A stretch of 64,000 nt of DNA from Diplonema japonicum (lineage: Eukaryota > Euglenozoa > Diplonemea > Diplonemida > Diplonemidae): assembly GCA_964019335.1 (NCBI GenBank), contig OZ025661.1, positions 462,001-526,000 of the forward strand, read 5' to 3'. The position numbers and the translations under genes are program-made. Numbering within the stretch: the first letter of the stretch is position 1; every line of letters begins with the position of its first letter. The notes below the pieces were generated by a model. The model was not told where the DNA came from. It worked only from the letters and a program-made list of their open reading frames with translations, and did no database searches. Below, in pieces: positions 20,063-30,736 of this stretch.

Positions 20063-22865
20063 TCACAGCAAAAACGGCTCGTAAGACAACTGCACAACAC
20101 TAGGACGATCTACCGGATTAAAACTTTGGCAACGAGCGCAGAAGCTTCAGTACCCAATGATGATTCTGCAGGCAGTGGTATGTCACCTTCAGTTTGACAG
20201 AGCCATCTCATGAAACAGTGCTGCTGCTTAGGAACGTCAAGTGCATACTCGAAAGGCGTCTGAGAGGTGAGCATCTCTATAACAGTGTGCCCAAGTGACC
20301 AAACATCTGACGCTTTACACGCCTTTCCATTACAAGCTTCAGGTGCCATGAAGAGGGGTGTTCCAATTGTCCGTGTATCGGTCACCATGTCACTTAATGC
20401 TGATGTTCCGAAGTCGCTTAGCTTGCATTGCCCGTCAGTGTGGAGGAGCACGTTAGCAGGCTTCAGGTCACGGTGGACAATGTTCTTTGAGTGCAGGTAG
20501 ATGAGGCCTTTCAAGATATCCCTCGTGTACCTCTTTGCTGAGTTTGTAGGAATGCTTCCGAAGGAGCTTATCACCGACGCTAGCGATCCTCCGCTTACGT
20601 ACTCCATGGCCACGATGATGTGTCTGTCGTACACCCCGCATGAGATGAAGGACACGATGGAGTCGTCCTTGTACTTGGACAGCACGTCGACCTCGTTGAT
20701 GGCTGATGTTAGGGTCTCGCTCTGTCCCTGTCCGGAGCGGCCGAAACGGTTCTTCTTGACAACAGGTTGGTTTTCCATTTTGATGCATTTGAGAGCGACG
20801 AGGGAGCCCTCCCCGGACATGCCGAGCCACACCTCGCCGAATGCGCCTTCGCCTAGTTTTTTGTCGGAACGTCGCCACTTGCAGCCGTCCTTGTCGATGA
20901 AGAATGTAGGCGGGGTGTCGTAGTCGTCGGAGTCGGAGTCGAAGTCATCTGGCGGGACGTCCTGCTCTATGGCGATTTTGAGGAGCTCCGCATGTTCCTG
21001 GCTGTTCTGTCGCTTGGTGCCGAACCCGTCCCATGACAGTTTCTTGTTTTTTGAGAGCGATTCTACTGAGTACAGTGATTGCCTGCTGCCCACAGACGTG
21101 CCTGTTCCTGTTACCAGAGACTGCGGTGATTGGTCGTCCGACACTTCCCACACCTGCCACCCATCTAGCTTCCTGGAGTACGGTTTCGGCACCAGGCCGC
21201 TGTTGTCTGTTGCGGACTTCACCAGTGCTGTGAACCTGTCCACCTGCTCGTCCTTATCGTCCAGCGCACTCAGCAGTTCCAACGCCTTCTCGTGGTGGTC
21301 GCCGATGAAGGCAGAGAAGGCTTGCTTCCATGTCCCCACATCTTTCGTGTCGCTCTCAGACAGGAGCTGTTTGGGTGTGTTTTTTCCCTTTTTTTTTTCT
21401 TTTTCTGCACACCTCGAAGATCATCTCTGTCCTGCACTCCTCCTGAGTTCCCCACGAAATAATGTCAATGGGCCTGCTCTTGATCTCGTCGGTGGTCATC
21501 TGTTGGGTGGTATTTTTTATTATTTCATTTTTCTTTTTTTTTTTTTTTAAATCACACCTCCTGCACCGCTTCTGTTAGCAGAATGGGTGTTTGCAGCACT
21601 CTGGACAGCTGGTTCATGTACCGTGCCTTGTCCACCTTGTCGCCGAGGATGAACTGTGCTTTGTGGTGGTCATTCCCGATGTTTCCTGAGTAGAGGATGC
21701 CGCCGGTGATGGCGACCGACCACCCAACGCGCTCATTCTCCTCCACAGACTCCATCGACTCTTTGATCTCGAGAGCGGAGCGGCAGGCGGACCAAGCATG
21801 CAGGGAACACGGCTGGTGTGTGTTCCACGAGGCGATCACACCGTCAGCACGGATCTGGAGGATGGTCCCGTTGTTGTTCTTCACAATATCGAGCACGTTT
21901 GAGACAAGGATCTCAGCAAGGTGGTAGGTGCCTTCTGTGGAGTCGTTAACGAGCTCTAGCAACCCGAACTCCACGGAGATGATGGTGCCCTTTCCCTTGC
22001 GCATCGTGTTGCGGAGTTTGGAGTTCAGTTTCAAGACAGCAGCGGAGTCGGTCTTGTCGGGCTCGTAGTCCGACGCACACGAAGACTTCCTCCTGCCAAA
22101 GTTGTACCCCGCCATCGAGCTCCTCCTGTGGTACGCAACGAACGTATCAGACACAGATTGCCTCCTGGAAGCAACCCCTCCAGGAAGCGAGAGACGCTTC
22201 CTTGCATTGGTGAAGTCGAAAGCTTTCTTCGTGAGATCCTCATTTCCAACATCAAATCGGATTTTCGGAGCGGAGTGGGGGTCGGTTGTAGCACGGAACA
22301 TGCTGTCTATTCTGATTATGGGTTTTGGTGATGCGCATGGCGAGCTTGCTGCAGTGTTGGGTTCTGGGAACTCCGAGTCTGACTCGGTGTCTTCTTCTTC
22401 ACTGCTTGAAAAATCGGATTTGGTGTCCTCTTCGATGGATGAGAAGTCGTTTTCGACAGTGGGTAGGTAGGGCCTTACTTGTATGATGTTTTTAACTAAG
22501 GTCAGAATGCTTAGTTCCACATCGCGGAGTTCTTGGAACTGGGAAAGAGTTGCCTTTGTCGTTGTGAGTTGTTCATTTTCAAAGACGATCCAAGACATGG
22601 AGTGGAGGTCATTGTTTATTCTGTCAATTTTCATCAAAAGTAACTCGCCCCCAAGCCCAGCAGCCACACCCATCACAGAGAGAATCACACAGCAGTAACT
22701 TATTACATTATACAGCATTTCTACTGAGAGCAGTACCGTGCTGGCATACAACACAAGACCCACTCCCAGAAGAGTCCATCCCGCACTCATGAATATTAAA
22801 TCAAGCCTCACTCCAGCACTTCCATCAGGCTTCACTGTGCTTCCTCTGCGGAGCAGTGTGTGCAT
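20063..22865 (-). CDS. Two-pass membrane cyclase-like/STE protein kinase fusion (one apparent frameshift)
   Basis: Three-exon model: 22865-21558, 21499-21413 and 21366 to about 20063, roughly 850 residues. Two hydrophobic segments (about 23-45 and 50-75) are followed by a Ser/Glu-rich linker. Residues about 300-436 match the class III nucleotide cyclase fold (IISVEFGLLELV, RADGVIASW, GGILYSGNIG, FILGDKVDKA). The first metal-binding Asp is Glu, and the transition-state Asn and Arg appear as Asp and Tyr, so the cyclase is probably inactive. A kinase domain follows with intact motifs: GEGAFGEVW, VALKCIKM, HRDLKPAN, DFGTSA and a GTPLFMAPEA activation-loop end. The literal frame stops at 20110 (LVAKVLIR). 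One more base in a T run near 20127 would restore the usual kinase end with DRPS, to a stop at 20063. That points to a homopolymer sequencing error or a real truncation. Likely role: membrane signalling with the cyclase domain as a sensor or regulator. Confidence 0.8.
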
Positions 22866-23937
22866 TTTCTTTTTTTTTTCTTCCTGAAGGAATGGAGGGG
22901 GAGGTGGGTGGCACAGGTTCTGTGAAGAGAGAGAGAGAGAGAGAAAATAGTAGCAAGATATTTTGTTGTGTGTTTTTTTTTTTTTTTTTTTTTTTTTTTC
23001 ATTTGAGGGGGAGAAAAGAGAGAGAAAATGAAAAAAAAAAAGAAAGAGGAAAAAAAAAAAATAGAAGGAAAAAAAAATAGATGGGTTGTTTTTCTTTCTT
23101 TTTTTTTGTGTGTCCCTATCCTTCGATATTTACCCCCCCCCCCCCCCCTTACGATCCGCAGAAAAAAGGAAAAAAGAGAGAGAGAGAGAGAGAGAGGGGA
23201 TGGGGGAGGAAGGGCCTCCATGTAGTCGGGGAGTGAAGATTCATGGTGATGTAGGAGGGAGTCTTATTGCGAGGAATAATGTTGTAACACAGTGTTTTAA
23301 AAAATTCTTTCTTACTTGCGCATCACGAAAGCACTGCTTCCTTAAGACTCATGACCATGTGGCGAATTACAAAGGCGAATAAATTGTATCTGTTTCTCTC
23401 TCTTTTCTTTTCTGATCATATTTAAACAACCTTTTTATAGATTAACGAGACCAGTATTTTCCGGGGGGGGGGGGGGAGAAAGGACAAAAAAGGGGGGAAT
23501 AATTTCCCCATTTGTGTAAGTGCACCGTACGCTGTTTTTTTTTCTTTTTTTTTTTTCTTCATTTCCTTTGGTGTTTTCATTATTTCTTTTTTTATTTTGC
23601 CCCCCCAAAGCTTTCTTTTTATAAAAAAAAATTCTTTTTGAAAAAAAAGGAGAATAAACGAAGGAGAATAAAAAAAAGGTGTGGAAATGAACAAAAAAAA
23701 ATTACTGGAAGAAAATTCCAGGGATATGAACATCTTGAAACTGGGGTGGTAGTCTAGCCTTATGCTTTTGAACCCTGGAAAAAAGATTTTTTTTTATTGT
23801 CGGTGTGTGAAAAAAAAAAAAAAAAAAAAAAAAATTGTGGAAATTCTTCAAAATGGGGGTACAGAATTGACCTTGGGTTGCCTTGATATCTTGACGAATC
23901 TTTTTTGCAGAGCTTAATTTTCGCCTTTTCGCAACTA
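22866..23937. other. Homopolymer-rich intergenic region
   Basis: Contains a T26 run, a C run, GA microsatellites and an ordinary-composition patch at 23220-23390 without a recognisable gene. Confidence 0.6.
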
Positions 23938-25984
23938 CTAGCGTGTTGTCACAAAAAGCCTAATTAAATCCTGGGCATCACTTATGTACCCCCTATTTTG
24001 AAGTTCTCACAATGTAAACCCCTTCCCCCCCTTCCCTTCCCTTGAACATACTTCTTACCCAAATTGCTATTTTTACTGACCATCTCACTCAACAGTGCAA
24101 CCTTGTCTGCCAGTGGGGTTGGGTCGTTCGCGACCGCCTCATTAAAACTTTGCCTCACGAGCTTTATGTGTTTGTTTTGCAGAGAAAAGAAGACTTCAAA
24201 GGCAAGGGCGTGCTTCTGCACCGCAAAAAGATCCGCCCACACTTTCCCCGGTGTGCCAGTGCTCACGTCTTGGAACTTCCCAATAGCCCGTGTCAAGACA
24301 GCAACAAGACGGAGGGGTGCTGAGGACATCTGCGCGAGCAGCCTGCTTGCCGCACAGGAGATCACAGGTATTGGAATGCAAGATGTGATCTCCGCAAAGA
24401 TAAGACACTCTTCTGCTGGGGCTTGAACCGACAGGGCCGACAGGAAGCCCAGCCTACGCAGGATAGCATCCTTGCATATTACAGCTGTCTCGCCCAAGGC
24501 CTGCCATTCCTCTTTGCTGGGGCCTTTATAAAACAGCATCAGTGCCAAAGCATGCAGGAGGCCAGGTGTAATGCACAGCTGCTTCATGAGGCTCCCGAAC
24601 ATCTCTAGTTGCACGTCTCCCACGTCGACACGTGCTAGGACAGCCACGAGGAACTTCAGCCCCAACCCTGCTTCACGCCCTGCCTCCTTCTGCTGCAGAG
24701 ACACCTCCGCCACCGTCTCCTTCAACATCGCCTCGTAACACTGGTCGCACAGACGGTACTCGCACTGTGCGCACTGAAACGCTGTCACCGTCCTGTCAAT
24801 GGTCTGCCTGCAGGCTTGCTTCCTCTTCTGACAGGGTACCGTGATGTTGCTGCTGTCGCAAACCATCAGCGGGTGTCCTTTGCTGCACACACAACTGAAC
24901 ACACCCGTCTCGGGGTCCAAAGAACAGTCCGCGACAGGAATGTCGTTAGTGCACGGAGTCGGTGCAAGATATGTGCACGGGTCGTACAGCTCAGGAGGGA
25001 GGCTAACCTTTGGGGGAGCTCCGGGGGTGGCTTGGAAGTGTAGGAATTGCGTTCTCTTCTTAAATTCCGTTTGGATCTCAAAGGACATGGACTTGATGGT
25101 GCTGTCTGTGTAGCGTATGTAGGCGACCTCCCTGGTGCTGTCCGTGTAGTACGGTTTGTAGCCCCACCTGCGGGAGTCCCCCACCTGGATCTCGTAAATG
25201 TATGTGTTGGGCTGGCCCTGCACAGGTATGGAGCGAAGGGATAGGAAAGAGAGGTCTATTTGGGGTGAAGCGAGGCACGCAGCGCAGTGCATGAGCAGCT
25301 CGAGGTAGTCAGGGGGGTGCTTGGTGATGGAGAGACCACAGACTGCACCACCTTGCAGCCCGTAAGCAATGGTCCCACCCTTGCCGTTCACAAGGCTATT
25401 GATGTTCCTGCGAAGGATGTTGTAGATGGTGTGGATGTTGCTTGTTGTGAACGGCGTGTCCTTCTCGCTGATGGTCGCCGAGAACATCGCCTTAGGCTTC
25501 ACGGAGTCGTGGTTCGAGGTTGCCTCCTTAACGGAGTTCGCTCGCACGGCAAGCCTCTCGCACATGATGTCGTCCACCTCCAGTGTGTTCAGGATCTCCC
25601 GCACAGGAGCACCAGAGTACGCCACTCCTATCTTCTCGATGGCAGCTTCTCTTGCGTCGCTGTTGAAGTCACCACCTTTCCTCACAGGCCTTCCACACTC
25701 GGTATCGTCCATAGAGCACCCCCACGATGACCCAGAAGAGCACTCGTTCATCAGCCCCTCCAACAACCCCTTGCAGTACGTAGCATTAGGGCTCTCGCAC
25801 TGTGTTGTTCTTCGTAAGTAACGTGCCATACCTGCGACCCAAACTCGAACCCCAGGCCGTCTTCTTGCGGTATCTCGCATGACACATCGTCCCTGCGGTG
25901 GGTACGTGGGTGTGCGTGTGTGCCGTGTGCATACAGTATGGAAAGGTTCAGGTCTCTGATCCACGTGTCGTCCTCGAGCATCAT
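23938..25984 (-). CDS. Schlafen/AlbA_2-like domain protein with Cys-rich zinc domain
   Basis: Four-exon model: 25984-25935, 25892-25832, 25799-24052 and 23992-23938. They total 1914 nt, 637 residues. Residues about 130-290 resemble the Schlafen AlbA_2 domain, known for nucleic-acid binding: a FSATISEKD segment, helix NSLVNGKGGTIAYGL, CGLSI, an IYEIQVGDS strand, and VAYIRYTDSTIKSM close to the end. A Cys-rich block follows at about 335-420 (CVCSKGHPL, then CRQTID, FQCAQCEYRLCDQC), likely a zinc-binding treble-clef domain. The C-terminal 200 residues are helical, perhaps HEAT-like. If the last intron is not removed, the frame ends at 23982 after a Gly/Arg/Lys tail instead. The spliced version is preferred because it restores ordinary composition and uses a GTATG donor. 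Function unknown; RNA or DNA binding is inferred. Confidence 0.6.
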
Positions 25985-26063
25985 GCTGCACTGTGGGTGT
26001 GGCAGAACAGTAAATAAACCAGCAAATAGAAATAACAGTGTTACAAGGGGTGACCTGTGTGCA

Positions 26064-28442
26064 CTAACTACTAGCCACGGCTGACTGGGTCAAGGCGCGG
26101 TACGCCCAAGACAGGAGGTCGTGGTTGGTGACGGCAAAAAGGGACTTCTTGGAGTAGGGGGAGGTTTCTGCGAAAGAGAACTCGTGCTCTGCAGCCGGGA
26201 GGTGCTCGATGTAGGAAAAGATCTTCGCCATGTCGTAGCCCACGTTGCCTGCGTCAGAGGACTCGACGATGAAGGCCTTGGCGACAGGGGTGTTGGCGGC
26301 GGCGGCGTTTAGCTGTGCTGAGTAAAGCCGCACCTTCTGCAGCCTGCAGTACATCTCGCAGCATTTTAACACATGTAGCAGCCGCCGGACTTGTGCCTTT
26401 TTTCGTGCAGACGCTGCAGCCTGGCACTTGCTGACGAACATGGACAAACGCTTAGCCAGGATGTGCCACTTCGGCGCATTGTTCTGCTCCCTGAACAGAA
26501 GGTCGCTAGCTTGTATCATGCGGTCGGCAGCCTTCACTATGTCGCAGTCGTCGAGCGCCTTCTCTGCCATGAGGACCAGCCTCTCTCCTACTGGTGTATA
26601 TGCCACCACAATCTCATGAGGAGGGCCCAACTTCTCTGTAAGGCTCTTCATGGCGGAGGGGAGGTCCGGGCTTGAGGAGGTGATGATATTGAGGTTTGCT
26701 GTAGAAGGGTGCCATTGACTGGCCAGGAACAGCAGCTTTGAACTGTTGCTGCTCTGCTTCAGCATCAGCTCTCGACAGAAGGTAGTGTACATCCCGTTTG
26801 GGTCCGTCTTCACAACCTTTTGCTTCTTCTCCCCGAACAGCTCTAACACCGGGTCATGGCGCGGCTTCTTTCTTGGCGCCCCCGCATCCCTGAACTGCAC
26901 CACTCGTTTTCTATCAGGCTCTATTACTTCAGTTATCGCTTTTGCCTTTTTCTCAGGCCTTTTCTTTTCTTTTTGCTTTTCTTTCCTTGCCTTTTCCTTT
27001 TGCTCCTCTGCTTCCCGTTGTTTTTCTTCCTGCTCTCTCAAGCGTCTCTGCTTCTCTCTTTCTTCTCTGATTGCCTGCTCGTTGCGCCTCTGCTCTTGCT
27101 CCCATCGTTCTCGCTCCGCCTGCTTGTTCTGTAACTGCCTCTCTCTTTCTTCGATTTCTCTCCTTCTTTTTTCGAGCTCCTTCTCCTGACGTTCTGCTTC
27201 TTGTTTCTTAAGCAGCTCCTCGCCTTGTTGACGCTCCAGTTCAACTTGTTTCCTGTGCTCTTCCTCTTCTCTCTGTTGGCTTTCTTGTTTTCTGTGTTCT
27301 TCTTCCTTCTGTTCAATTTCCTCCGTCCGTCTTTTGTCCTCATCCCACTTCATACACACCTTTTTTTGTTCACTCTGTACCAGCTCCATTTCAGCAACTT
27401 CCTCCTTTTCCTCAAGTTCTTCCTTCCACTTCTCAACCTCCTCGATCTCCTCTTGCGACACGTGGGACACTGTCGCACTCGGTTCCGGGATGTGCTCAGA
27501 GGGCAGGTCCTCAGCCTGCTTGCTGTCATCTACTTCTGTTACTAATTTCACAGCAATCGGCGGTAATCGCAAGGGGGCTCTTTTCCGTTCCATGCTAGGT
27601 TCCACGGCCGCTGTCGAAACATCTTCTTGGAGCCTTTTGGCCATGGCTCGCTGGAAGATGGGGTTCGCCTTGAGTTTGGCCCTACCTTCTGCCGTAGGTT
27701 GTAAAGGGGTAAGCTCCTCACTGACTGGAGTTGGGGAGCGGTCCTCAGCTGCGACAGGCGGGTCATCGGGCAGGACAGGAAGGTTGTCAGGTATGACAGG
27801 CAGGTCATCGGGCAGGACAGGCAGGTTGTCTGAGGAAGAGGATGTCGACGAGGAACTGGAGCTGGTCTGCGATGAGGAGTCTTGCTGTTCTAACTCCTTT
27901 TGTTTCACATGTTGTCGTGTCTGCCCCGCCCCCTCTAGCAGCGACCAGGTGCCCTTCTCGTGGACAACAGCATCCGAGACTGGAACGGCAACGAGTGCTG
28001 TGTCATGCTGTTGCGGCGGTGGTGGTGGTGGCATCAAGGGTGCTGAGAAGCTAGGGAGGAGTGGTGGGACGGCATTGCTGTGCAGCGGGAACGGGCTAGG
28101 CATAGTGAGGTGTGAGGGGGCCGAACGGGGGAGAACTTCGCTCTGCAAAAGCAGGTCCTGCTGAAGGGCGCACTCCGCAGGTTTTCTTTCTGGCTTCTTG
28201 ACGTACATCTCTGCGAGGCTCTTCACGCTGTCCCTTTCGAGGCCTTCACAGGCACTGGCGTCCACGGGCGCCACTGTGGGGGTCCACCCCCCTTCCACCA
28301 TCCTGGTCCTAGTATCGTTGTAGATGTTGCTAAGCGTGCGCCATCCGTCTTGCAGTGCCTCGCTGGCGGCAACACCCCCAGCGGGCATGCACAGCCTGCT
28401 GTGCTGCTGCAGGTCAGCCATGGCAGGGGGCCACTGCGCCAT
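26064..28442 (-). CDS. Low-complexity coiled-coil protein with conserved-looking C-terminal helical domain
   Basis: Single exon of 792 residues. The start at 28442 (MAQWPPAMADL) is the first ATG after a pyrimidine tract and AG at about 28456. A Pro/Ser-rich N-terminal half contains a tandem repeat near 27770-27830 (LPVLPDD, LPVIPDN). Residues about 350-540 are an almost pure Glu/Arg/Lys/Gln helix, probably a long single helix or coiled coil, ending in a basic, nuclear-signal-like stretch (KKRPEKKAKA, APRKKPRHD). The last 200 residues are well ordered (MYTTFCRELML ... YSYIEHL-type helices). In pattern they vaguely recall the C-terminal homology domain of AF4/FMR2 proteins; this is a guess only. 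A nuclear role is inferred from the basic signals. Confidence 0.6.
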   Translation of the reverse strand: MAQWPPAMADLQQHSRLCMPAGGVAASEALQDGWRTLSNIYNDTRTRMVEGGWTPTVAPVDASACEGLERDSVKSLAEMYVKKPERKPAECALQQDLLLQSEVLPRSAPSHLTMPSPFPLHSNAVPPLLPSFSAPLMPPPPPPQQHDTALVAVPVSDAVVHEKGTWSLLEGAGQTRQHVKQKELEQQDSSSQTSSSSSSTSSSSDNLPVLPDDLPVIPDNLPVLPDDPPVAAEDRSPTPVSEELTPLQPTAEGRAKLKANPIFQRAMAKRLQEDVSTAAVEPSMERKRAPLRLPPIAVKLVTEVDDSKQAEDLPSEHIPEPSATVSHVSQEEIEEVEKWKEELEEKEEVAEMELVQSEQKKVCMKWDEDKRRTEEIEQKEEEHRKQESQQREEEEHRKQVELERQQGEELLKKQEAERQEKELEKRRREIEERERQLQNKQAERERWEQEQRRNEQAIREEREKQRRLREQEEKQREAEEQKEKARKEKQKEKKRPEKKAKAITEVIEPDRKRVVQFRDAGAPRKKPRHDPVLELFGEKKQKVVKTDPNGMYTTFCRELMLKQSSNSSKLLFLASQWHPSTANLNIITSSSPDLPSAMKSLTEKLGPPHEIVVAYTPVGERLVLMAEKALDDCDIVKAADRMIQASDLLFREQNNAPKWHILAKRLSMFVSKCQAAASARKKAQVRRLLHVLKCCEMYCRLQKVRLYSAQLNAAAANTPVAKAFIVESSDAGNVGYDMAKIFSYIEHLPAAEHEFSFAETSPYSKKSLFAVTNHDLLSWAYRALTQSAVASS

Positions 28443-28573
28443 GTGGCTGTGGACCCTAAAAGGATTATGTATTACGTGCAGCAAGAAGCAATGAACGGAA
28501 CCAAACATGGAACACAACACACTTGTACAGATATAAAAAAAGGTTTTTTTGAGGGGAGGGGGGGCAGCGTAGC

Positions 28574-29003
28574 TCACAGCTCGCTCTCCTTCCTAGACGA
28601 CATCTCGATCACGTCGGCGATCTGTTGTGGTGGGTTTCTCTCCCCCCCCCCCCCCCATCACACCTTGATGTCGTACATAGCAAGGGGGACTTCGCGGTTG
28701 AGTAGCTCCCCGTCGAAGTGGAAGTCGAGCGGCCTCTTCGGCCCAAACCACCCAGGAAGCCTCTGCTCGACTGTTGCAACGGTGTGGCCGGCCTTCTTGT
28801 CGCTTAGGTCAAGGCCGTCAACGAGAAGCTGTTTTTTTTGTCCCCCCCCTTTTCAACGGTACCTGCCCACCCCCAGTCGCATCTTTAACAGTGACACAAT
28901 CAGTGTCCGTTCCGCATCGTTGTTCTCTTGCACTCTTTTGCTTCTCCTCACCCATGGTAGTGCTGCAGAGCACCATTAGCAATACTGCTGCGAGGATTTT
29001 CAT
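28574..29003 (-). CDS. Small secretory-pathway protein
   Basis: Three exons (29003-28863, 28828-28664 and 28621-28574), all split at codon boundaries, give 354 nt and 117 residues. The N-terminus MKILAAVLLMVLCSTTMG is a clear signal peptide. The mature part has a small Cys loop (CGTDTDC) and no transmembrane segment. It ends ...RKESEL, which only loosely resembles a KDEL-type ER retrieval signal. Both introns are short (34 and 42 nt), with GTACC and GTGTG donors and ACAG acceptors; the second contains a G15 run. The gene is invisible to a simple ORF scan because the first exon reads into a stop. The stop lies 131 bases upstream of the next gene's start. Family not recognised. Confidence 0.6.
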
Positions 29004-29721
29004 GTTTTATTTTTTTTTAATTCCCTACTGGTAAGTTTTGGGAGGACGGAGTTTTGAACAAAAGAGGGGGGGGGAAAAAAAACGGGGGAAATAATAACAA
29101 AAAGGTGGAAAAGAAAGTGAAAGCGAGGGGGGGGGAAAAAAAACCAGACAGTCATTGCAGGTTGGTAAAAGAAGAAAATAAAAACGGAAGAAGCACAAAC
29201 ACATAAGGGGTTTTTTTTTTCTTTTTTTTTTTATTCCCTTTCTTTTTTTTTTTTCTTTCTTTTGCTTGGCAATTTAGCCTTTTCGTGCAGTGGGATAAAG
29301 CACTGCGCGTGCTGCTCTTTGTAAGGCCTCACAGGAATCTGAGTAGCATTTAAAAGCTCTTTTCTCCTTACTTTCGCTTGCTTTTTCCATTCGCCTCCCT
29401 CCCCCCTCCACCCCAAACGTAAAGTAACATATAGGTTAGATAGGCCAACTGGACCATGAAAAAGGAAGGAAGGCTTAGAATAGGGTGAGAAATGGATGGA
29501 AATAAAAAAAATGACCCCCCTTTTTTCCCTCCTCTTCCTTCCTTTTTTAAGGAAAAAAAAGGAAAAGAAACACTGCAAAAAACAAAAGAATAAAAAAAAA
29601 CAAAAAGACACACCTTCTCTCTTTCTTTTTTTTTCTTCTTTATTTCTCAACTATTTTTTTTCCCCCCTCCTCAAAAGTTTTTTCTATGTACTTTTCTCCC
29701 CCCCCCCCACCCAACACATCC
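29004..29721. other. Homopolymer-rich intergenic region
   Basis: Purine- and pyrimidine-rich runs; no gene seen. Confidence 0.65.
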
Positions 29722-29902
29722 TTAGGCACTAGCTATCCAACCATTTATAACCCACGAGGTCATATTGAATGTCTGTTTTTTTTTTCTCTTTTTTTTTTCC
29801 CTCTTCTATTTCATACCGTCACCAACGTGAGAACAAACCACAATGCAATGAAGAAGACTGGATACAGGAAATATTCTTGGCTCTCAAGGAATGGAAGTTC
29901 TG

Positions 29903-29935
<33 letters not shown>

Positions 29936-30112
29936 CCCCTTGAAACACACCAACATAACCCCTAAACGTCACGTAAAAATACTTCGAAAAGGAGAGGGAA
30001 TAAATGGCATTGGCAAGCACTCTGTCAATATTGTTTCTTTTTCTTACAAGCCATACCGTGCAAGGAACGTTTCTGACAGCAGCCAAGGGAGAAGGAAAAT
30101 TTGAGTAACACC

Positions 30113-30149
<37 letters not shown>

Positions 30150-30736
30150 CTCCCCCACTGCATACCACATCATAATCATCGTGAAATACGCATTGCAGTG
30201 CACGTCAAAGGCATACTGCCATTCCATCGGCTGCCTGACCTCGTGCATCTGGCCCTTCCCGTGCAGGTACTTGTTTATAATAAACCAGAACAGAGTAGAG
30301 AGAATAAGCCCTAACGCCAGGAAGTTGACCCCTATTTGATACGCTACTAGCTTAAGGAAGCTGGTGAAAGGAAGGCCCAAAGGCACCCCAATACACAGGA
30401 AATATGAGGTGCAAATAAGGAGAATTTGTCTCACAACCAATACCAGGAAGGCCGGGTCGTCCCTCGCCCAATGGTTCTTTGTTAATTTTCGGTTCTTTGC
30501 CTCTCTGAAGGCCCGTTCTGGTGAAATGATAAGGTACATCATTTGAGCCAAGGCCAAGTCGAAATCCATCTGGTTCAAAATCACCATCCTCCTGAAATAT
30601 TCGGGCAATCTGTGTGTGTATGTGTGTGTGTGTGTGTGTGGTGGTGTCGTTTGTGTGTTTTGTTCCCCCTGTGTGCACACCTCGGTCCGACTGACCCAGA
30701 TGGCAGCCCCTCCGACCCACTGTTCATTGGTAACAT
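29722..30736 (-). CDS. UNC50: UNC50/GMH1-family Golgi membrane protein
   Basis: The family is recognised by LNQMDFDLALAQMMYLI, the hallmark WARDDPAFLVL, WFIINKYLHG, WQYAFDVHCNAYF, YFYVTFRGYVELPFL and a last hydrophobic segment ending the chain. UNC50 proteins are multi-pass membrane proteins of the Golgi, linked to receptor trafficking and Arf-GEF recruitment. Exons: 30736-30681; 30591 to about 30166; perhaps a 16-nt microexon 30072-30057; 30021-29951; 29899-29817; 29772-29722. The junction between 30166 and 30057 is unresolved: a strict GTATG donor would create a TGA with the next exon, so a base may be missing in an A run. The penultimate introns hold T33-like and T21 runs on the plus strand; intron 1 holds a CA repeat. 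Start MLPMNSGSEG at 30736 follows an A-rich leader. The family is certain even though one exon border is not. Confidence 0.85.

Noticed and set aside
26200-28160. Long Ser-rich plus-strand frames opposite the coiled-coil gene
   Set aside because: They are antisense shadows of Glu/Arg/Lys-rich coding sequence.
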